Position numbers and translations under genes: made by a program | The notes under the pieces: generated by a model | Told to the model about the DNA's origin: nothing | What the model saw: only the letters and a program-made list of their open reading frames with translations | Databases searched by the model: none | In this document: positions 61,513 through 64,000 of the stretch, one piece after another | Layout: each line of letters opens with the position of its first letter | Position numbering within the stretch: the stretch's first letter is position 1 | Origin: WJKG01 sp964627305 | GTDB lineage: Bacteria; Zixibacteria; MSB-5A5; GN15; FEB-12 | NCBI GenBank assembly: GCA_964627305.1 | Contig: CAZVHP010000002.1 | Location: 248,001 to 312,000, forward strand | Direction of reading: 5' to 3' | DNA length: 64,000 nucleotides

Positions 61513-64000
61513 TTGCCCACATCGTCAACTGCTTCCAATCCGGGCTTTGATCGTGTCAACGCCTTCATCGCCGGCGGCGTTTTCCTGATTTCGTTCATAG
61601 TCTATGCCATGACAGTACAGCGCACGTTCTCCTTCTGGGACTGCGGCGAATTCATTGCTGCCTCGGCTATCCTGGGTATCCCCCATCCTCCCGGCACACC
61701 GTTGTTTGTGGTCCTCGGAAGAATCATGGCCGTGATTCCCTTTGTTGAGGACATATCGCACCGGATCAACTACATTTCGGTTATCGGTTCTGCCGTAACT
61801 GCGATGCTGAGCTACCTGCTCACTGTGCGGCTGGTCGGCTACTTCTTCGGCGAGAAGCGCCATGAGGGCATCAACCGGTTCATCGCATACATCGGAGGTG
61901 TTGCGGGCGCCTTCTTCGTTGCCTTCTCCGATACCATCTGGGGTAACGCCGTAGAAGCCGAGCGCTATGGCTTGGCCTTGACCATATCGATGGCTATTGT
62001 CTGGCTTGCCGTGCGTTACTATGAACGGCGAGGCACCGATTCAGCCACGATCCTGATGCTGATGGCCATATACCTGGCTACTCTGGGCATCGCAATCCAC
62101 ATGACCGTCTTCCTCGTGCTGCCGGCCTGCGCCATCTTCTTCGTCCTCAAGCCGAGTGCAACTACGAGGGACTGGGCGCTGTTGTGTGGCTTCTTTGTCG
62201 TTGAGCTGTTGCTGATCCTGTTGTTCGCGGACGGGCGTGGCGGCCCTGGTCTGTTTTACCTGGTCACAGCCCTTCTGGCGCTTGCACTGGCCTTCACTTT
62301 GCGAAGGAAGATCCGCTGGGGAATCCTCATTGCCCTGGCGTCTATAGGCAGTGTTATGATGTCATTCACAGCTTACGCTGAAGTGCTGCCCATCACCGTG
62401 GCCGTTCTTGTGGTTGTGGGGTTGGTTAACAAGCGGTTCAACCTGCAGGTCAATTGGAAGGCCAGTCTGCTGCTCGTGCTGGTGGCGTTCATTGGGGTGA
62501 GCGTCCATTTCATCATCCCGATTCGCTCCGAACTCAATCCCCGGATAGACGAAAACAACCCGTCGCGGGACTTTCGAACTTTCATGGCCTTCCTTGATCG
62601 CAAGCAATATGGTCAGGTATCGATGGTCGATCGTATGTTCAATCGGCGGGGCCTGCTGGAAAACCAGTTCGGGCGCCACGCCAACATGGGCTTCTGGTCG
62701 TACTTCGAGCAGCAATACTCCCCGGCGCGGTGGGGCTTCGCGCCGTTCTTCATCCTCGGGCTTGTGGGTGTTGCCTTCGCGATCAAACGCAAGCTTAAGA
62801 TCGGCTTCCCGTTCTTTGTTCTGCTCTTGCTGACAACAGCCGGCCTGATCTTGTATATGAATTTCGCCGATGGCACCCAGTATAATCCCCAGACTGGCGA
62901 TGCCTACATGGAGGTGCGCAACCGCAACTACTTCTTCACGCCCGGTTTTGCCTTCTTTGGTATTGCGATGGGAGTGGGGGTTGCTGCCGTTATGACGTTG
63001 GTGCGTGATCGGCTCCAAGCCTCGAATCCCTCGCTGGCCAGAAACTCCGTGTATCTGACATCGCTGCTGGTGTTTCTGCCGATGATCACGCTGGCCAACA
63101 ACTGGCACCGGAATGATCGGTCCGACAACTACACTCCATACAACTACGCTGCCAATATCCTTGATACCTGCCCGCCGAATTCCATCCTGTTCACCTCCGG
63201 GGATAACGACACCTTCCCGTTGTGGGCGCTGCAGGAGGCGTATGACTACCGCAAGGATGTCGTCGTAGTCAACCTCTCACTGCTGAACACCGACTGGTAT
63301 GTCGAGCAGATGAAAAACCGCTACGGTGTCCCCATTTCGCTGACCAAAGACCAGATTCTGTGGCATCCGTTTGAGATCAGACCCGGCATACAGGCTCCGC
63401 GGCCGCGTGAGCAGTTTCACGATCGACCGCGCAAACGGATGACTTTCCTGCAACCGTCGCTCTGGAACAACCAGCAGGTCAAGGTGCAGGATATGATGGT
63501 CGACGAGATAGTGATCGAAAACGCCAAGCTGGGATGGAAGCATCCCATATTCTTCACCTCGCAGCCGTACGCAGAGTCTCCGCTGAAGCTGCAGGAGAAG
63601 ACGGTTGCCTACGGGATGCTCTACAAGTTGCTGCCTCAGCCGGATTCTCCGAAAGTGGTTGTCGACACCGGGTATCATTTGTACAGGCATGTGTATCGCT
63701 TCGACGGTTTGGAGGATGCCGACGTCTTTCGCGATGAGAATACCACCGGCGTATTTCTCGGTATGGGGCTCGGTTTCATTCGAATTTTCGACGAGCTCGT
63801 ACGCAACGGCCAGGTCGACAGCGCCATGGCTCTCGGCGAGCACATGCTCAGGGTCTTTCCTGAGTACTGGCAGACGTATGTCGTCATGGCCGAGCAGTAT
63901 GATATCAGGGGCGATACAGCCAGTTCCTCAGAGTTGTTTGTGCGGTTGCATGACACGCTGACATCGTTTGTTCGGAGCAACCCCGGCAACTACTTCTATC
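61513..64000 (+). CDS. DUF2723 family membrane protein (O-mannosyltransferase-like), truncated by window end
   Basis: At least 829 residues; the reading runs open to the end of the window, so the C-terminus is missing. The N-terminal half is membrane-embedded (about eight to ten helices to residue 520), starting (L)PTSSTASNPGFDRVNAFIAG, with the DUF2723 signature WDCGEFIAASAILGIPHPPGTPLF near residues 37-59: an acidic residue in a luminal loop of GT-C-like glycosyltransferases such as protein O-mannosyltransferases. The second half includes NNWHRNDRSDNYTPYNYAANIL and LFTSGDNDTFPLWALQE, conserved in the family, and a soluble C-terminal part. TTG at 61513 has GGAGGG five bases upstream. Likely transfers sugar to exported proteins; the acceptor is unknown. 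Confidence 0.85.
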   Translation, partial: MPTSSTASNPGFDRVNAFIAGGVFLISFIVYAMTVQRTFSFWDCGEFIAASAILGIPHPPGTPLFVVLGRIMAVIPFVEDISHRINYISVIGSAVTAMLSYLLTVRLVGYFFGEKRHEGINRFIAYIGGVAGAFFVAFSDTIWGNAVEAERYGLALTISMAIVWLAVRYYERRGTDSATILMLMAIYLATLGIAIHMTVFLVLPACAIFFVLKPSATTRDWALLCGFFVVELLLILLFADGRGGPGLFYLVTALLALALAFTLRRKIRWGILIALASIGSVMMSFTAYAEVLPITVAVLVVVGLVNKRFNLQVNWKASLLLVLVAFIGVSVHFIIPIRSELNPRIDENNPSRDFRTFMAFLDRKQYGQVSMVDRMFNRRGLLENQFGRHANMGFWSYFEQQYSPARWGFAPFFILGLVGVAFAIKRKLKIGFPFFVLLLLTTAGLILYMNFADGTQYNPQTGDAYMEVRNRNYFFTPGFAFFGIAMGVGVAAVMTLVRDRLQASNPSLARNSVYLTSLLVFLPMITLANNWHRNDRSDNYTPYNYAANILDTCPPNSILFTSGDNDTFPLWALQEAYDYRKDVVVVNLSLLNTDWYVEQMKNRYGVPISLTKDQILWHPFEIRPGIQAPRPREQFHDRPRKRMTFLQPSLWNNQQVKVQDMMVDEIVIENAKLGWKHPIFFTSQPYAESPLKLQEKTVAYGMLYKLLPQPDSPKVVVDTGYHLYRHVYRFDGLEDADVFRDENTTGVFLGMGLGFIRIFDELVRNGQVDSAMALGEHMLRVFPEYWQTYVVMAEQYDIRGDTASSSELFVRLHDTLTSFVRSNPGNYFY

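Overview
The window is a chromosomal segment of a Gram-negative bacterium at roughly 55-60% G+C. The best guess is a member of the Fibrobacteres-Chlorobi-Bacteroidetes superphylum or a related candidate phylum such as Zixibacteria; this is inference. Pointers are a large secreted protein ending in an NYPNPFNPTT-type (FlgD-like) sorting module, a YCF48-repeat lipoprotein, a DUF2723 membrane protein, DUF4159/DUF4175 proteins, and a strictly cobalamin-dependent ribonucleotide reductase. No phage, insertion sequence, CRISPR array or rRNA is visible. There is one tRNA, the initiator tRNA-fMet.

Layout. 1-2706 (minus): the pgsA-pgpA-cinA-thpR operon, preceded by a near-consensus promoter and, about 50 nt into the transcript, a strong intrinsic terminator. 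3643-8978 (plus): class II ribonucleotide reductase nrdJ, then a haem-b-like membrane protein fused to an ethylbenzene-dehydrogenase-type haem domain. 8979-9812: a long non-coding leader with a sigma-54-like site and two strong hairpins ahead of a 1258-residue secreted vWA protein. 13794-17628: a photolyase cluster (class II photolyase, SRPBCC protein, NAD(P)-binding SDR protein, DUF523-DUF1722 protein). 17668-20013: cobalamin adenosyltransferase, an OmpR-type regulator with a degenerate receiver, and a small beta-barrel protein. 20178-20554: initiator tRNA flanked by two tRNA-like repeat fragments. 20676-27628: CPA2 antiporter, motA-motB, mfd. 27660-31998 (minus): two large exported repeat proteins, one with about twelve G-D-D-x-Y repeats and one lipoprotein with 14 YCF48/BNR repeats. 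32655-34993: an unknown protein, an HD-GYP protein, and ridA. 35262-45424: an 11-gene complex I operon, nuoABCDHIJKLMN, without nuoEFG. 45647-48607: a PTS-IIA/CBS protein, and the Na/Pi transporter-phoU pair. 48745-54940: a double M16 peptidase, a small exported protein, and secD-secF. 55090-64000: DUF4159, DUF4175, TPR and DUF2723 envelope proteins, the last running off the window.

How the parts fit. NrdJ needs adenosylcobalamin, which the adenosyltransferase at 17668 makes. NuoA-D/H-N form a proton-pumping module whose electron input (NADH module or ferredoxin) is not encoded here. SecDF serves the many exported proteins in the window. MotAB and the HD-GYP protein point to a motile, c-di-GMP-using cell. 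Several genes carry good sigma-70-type promoters, TTGAC-N16/17-TATAAT-like. No complete novel defence or mobile system was found. The most unusual items are the G-D-D-x-Y repeat protein, the cytochrome b/EB_dh fusion, the promoter-terminator leader in front of pgsA, the structured leader in front of the vWA protein, and the envelope cluster at the right end.
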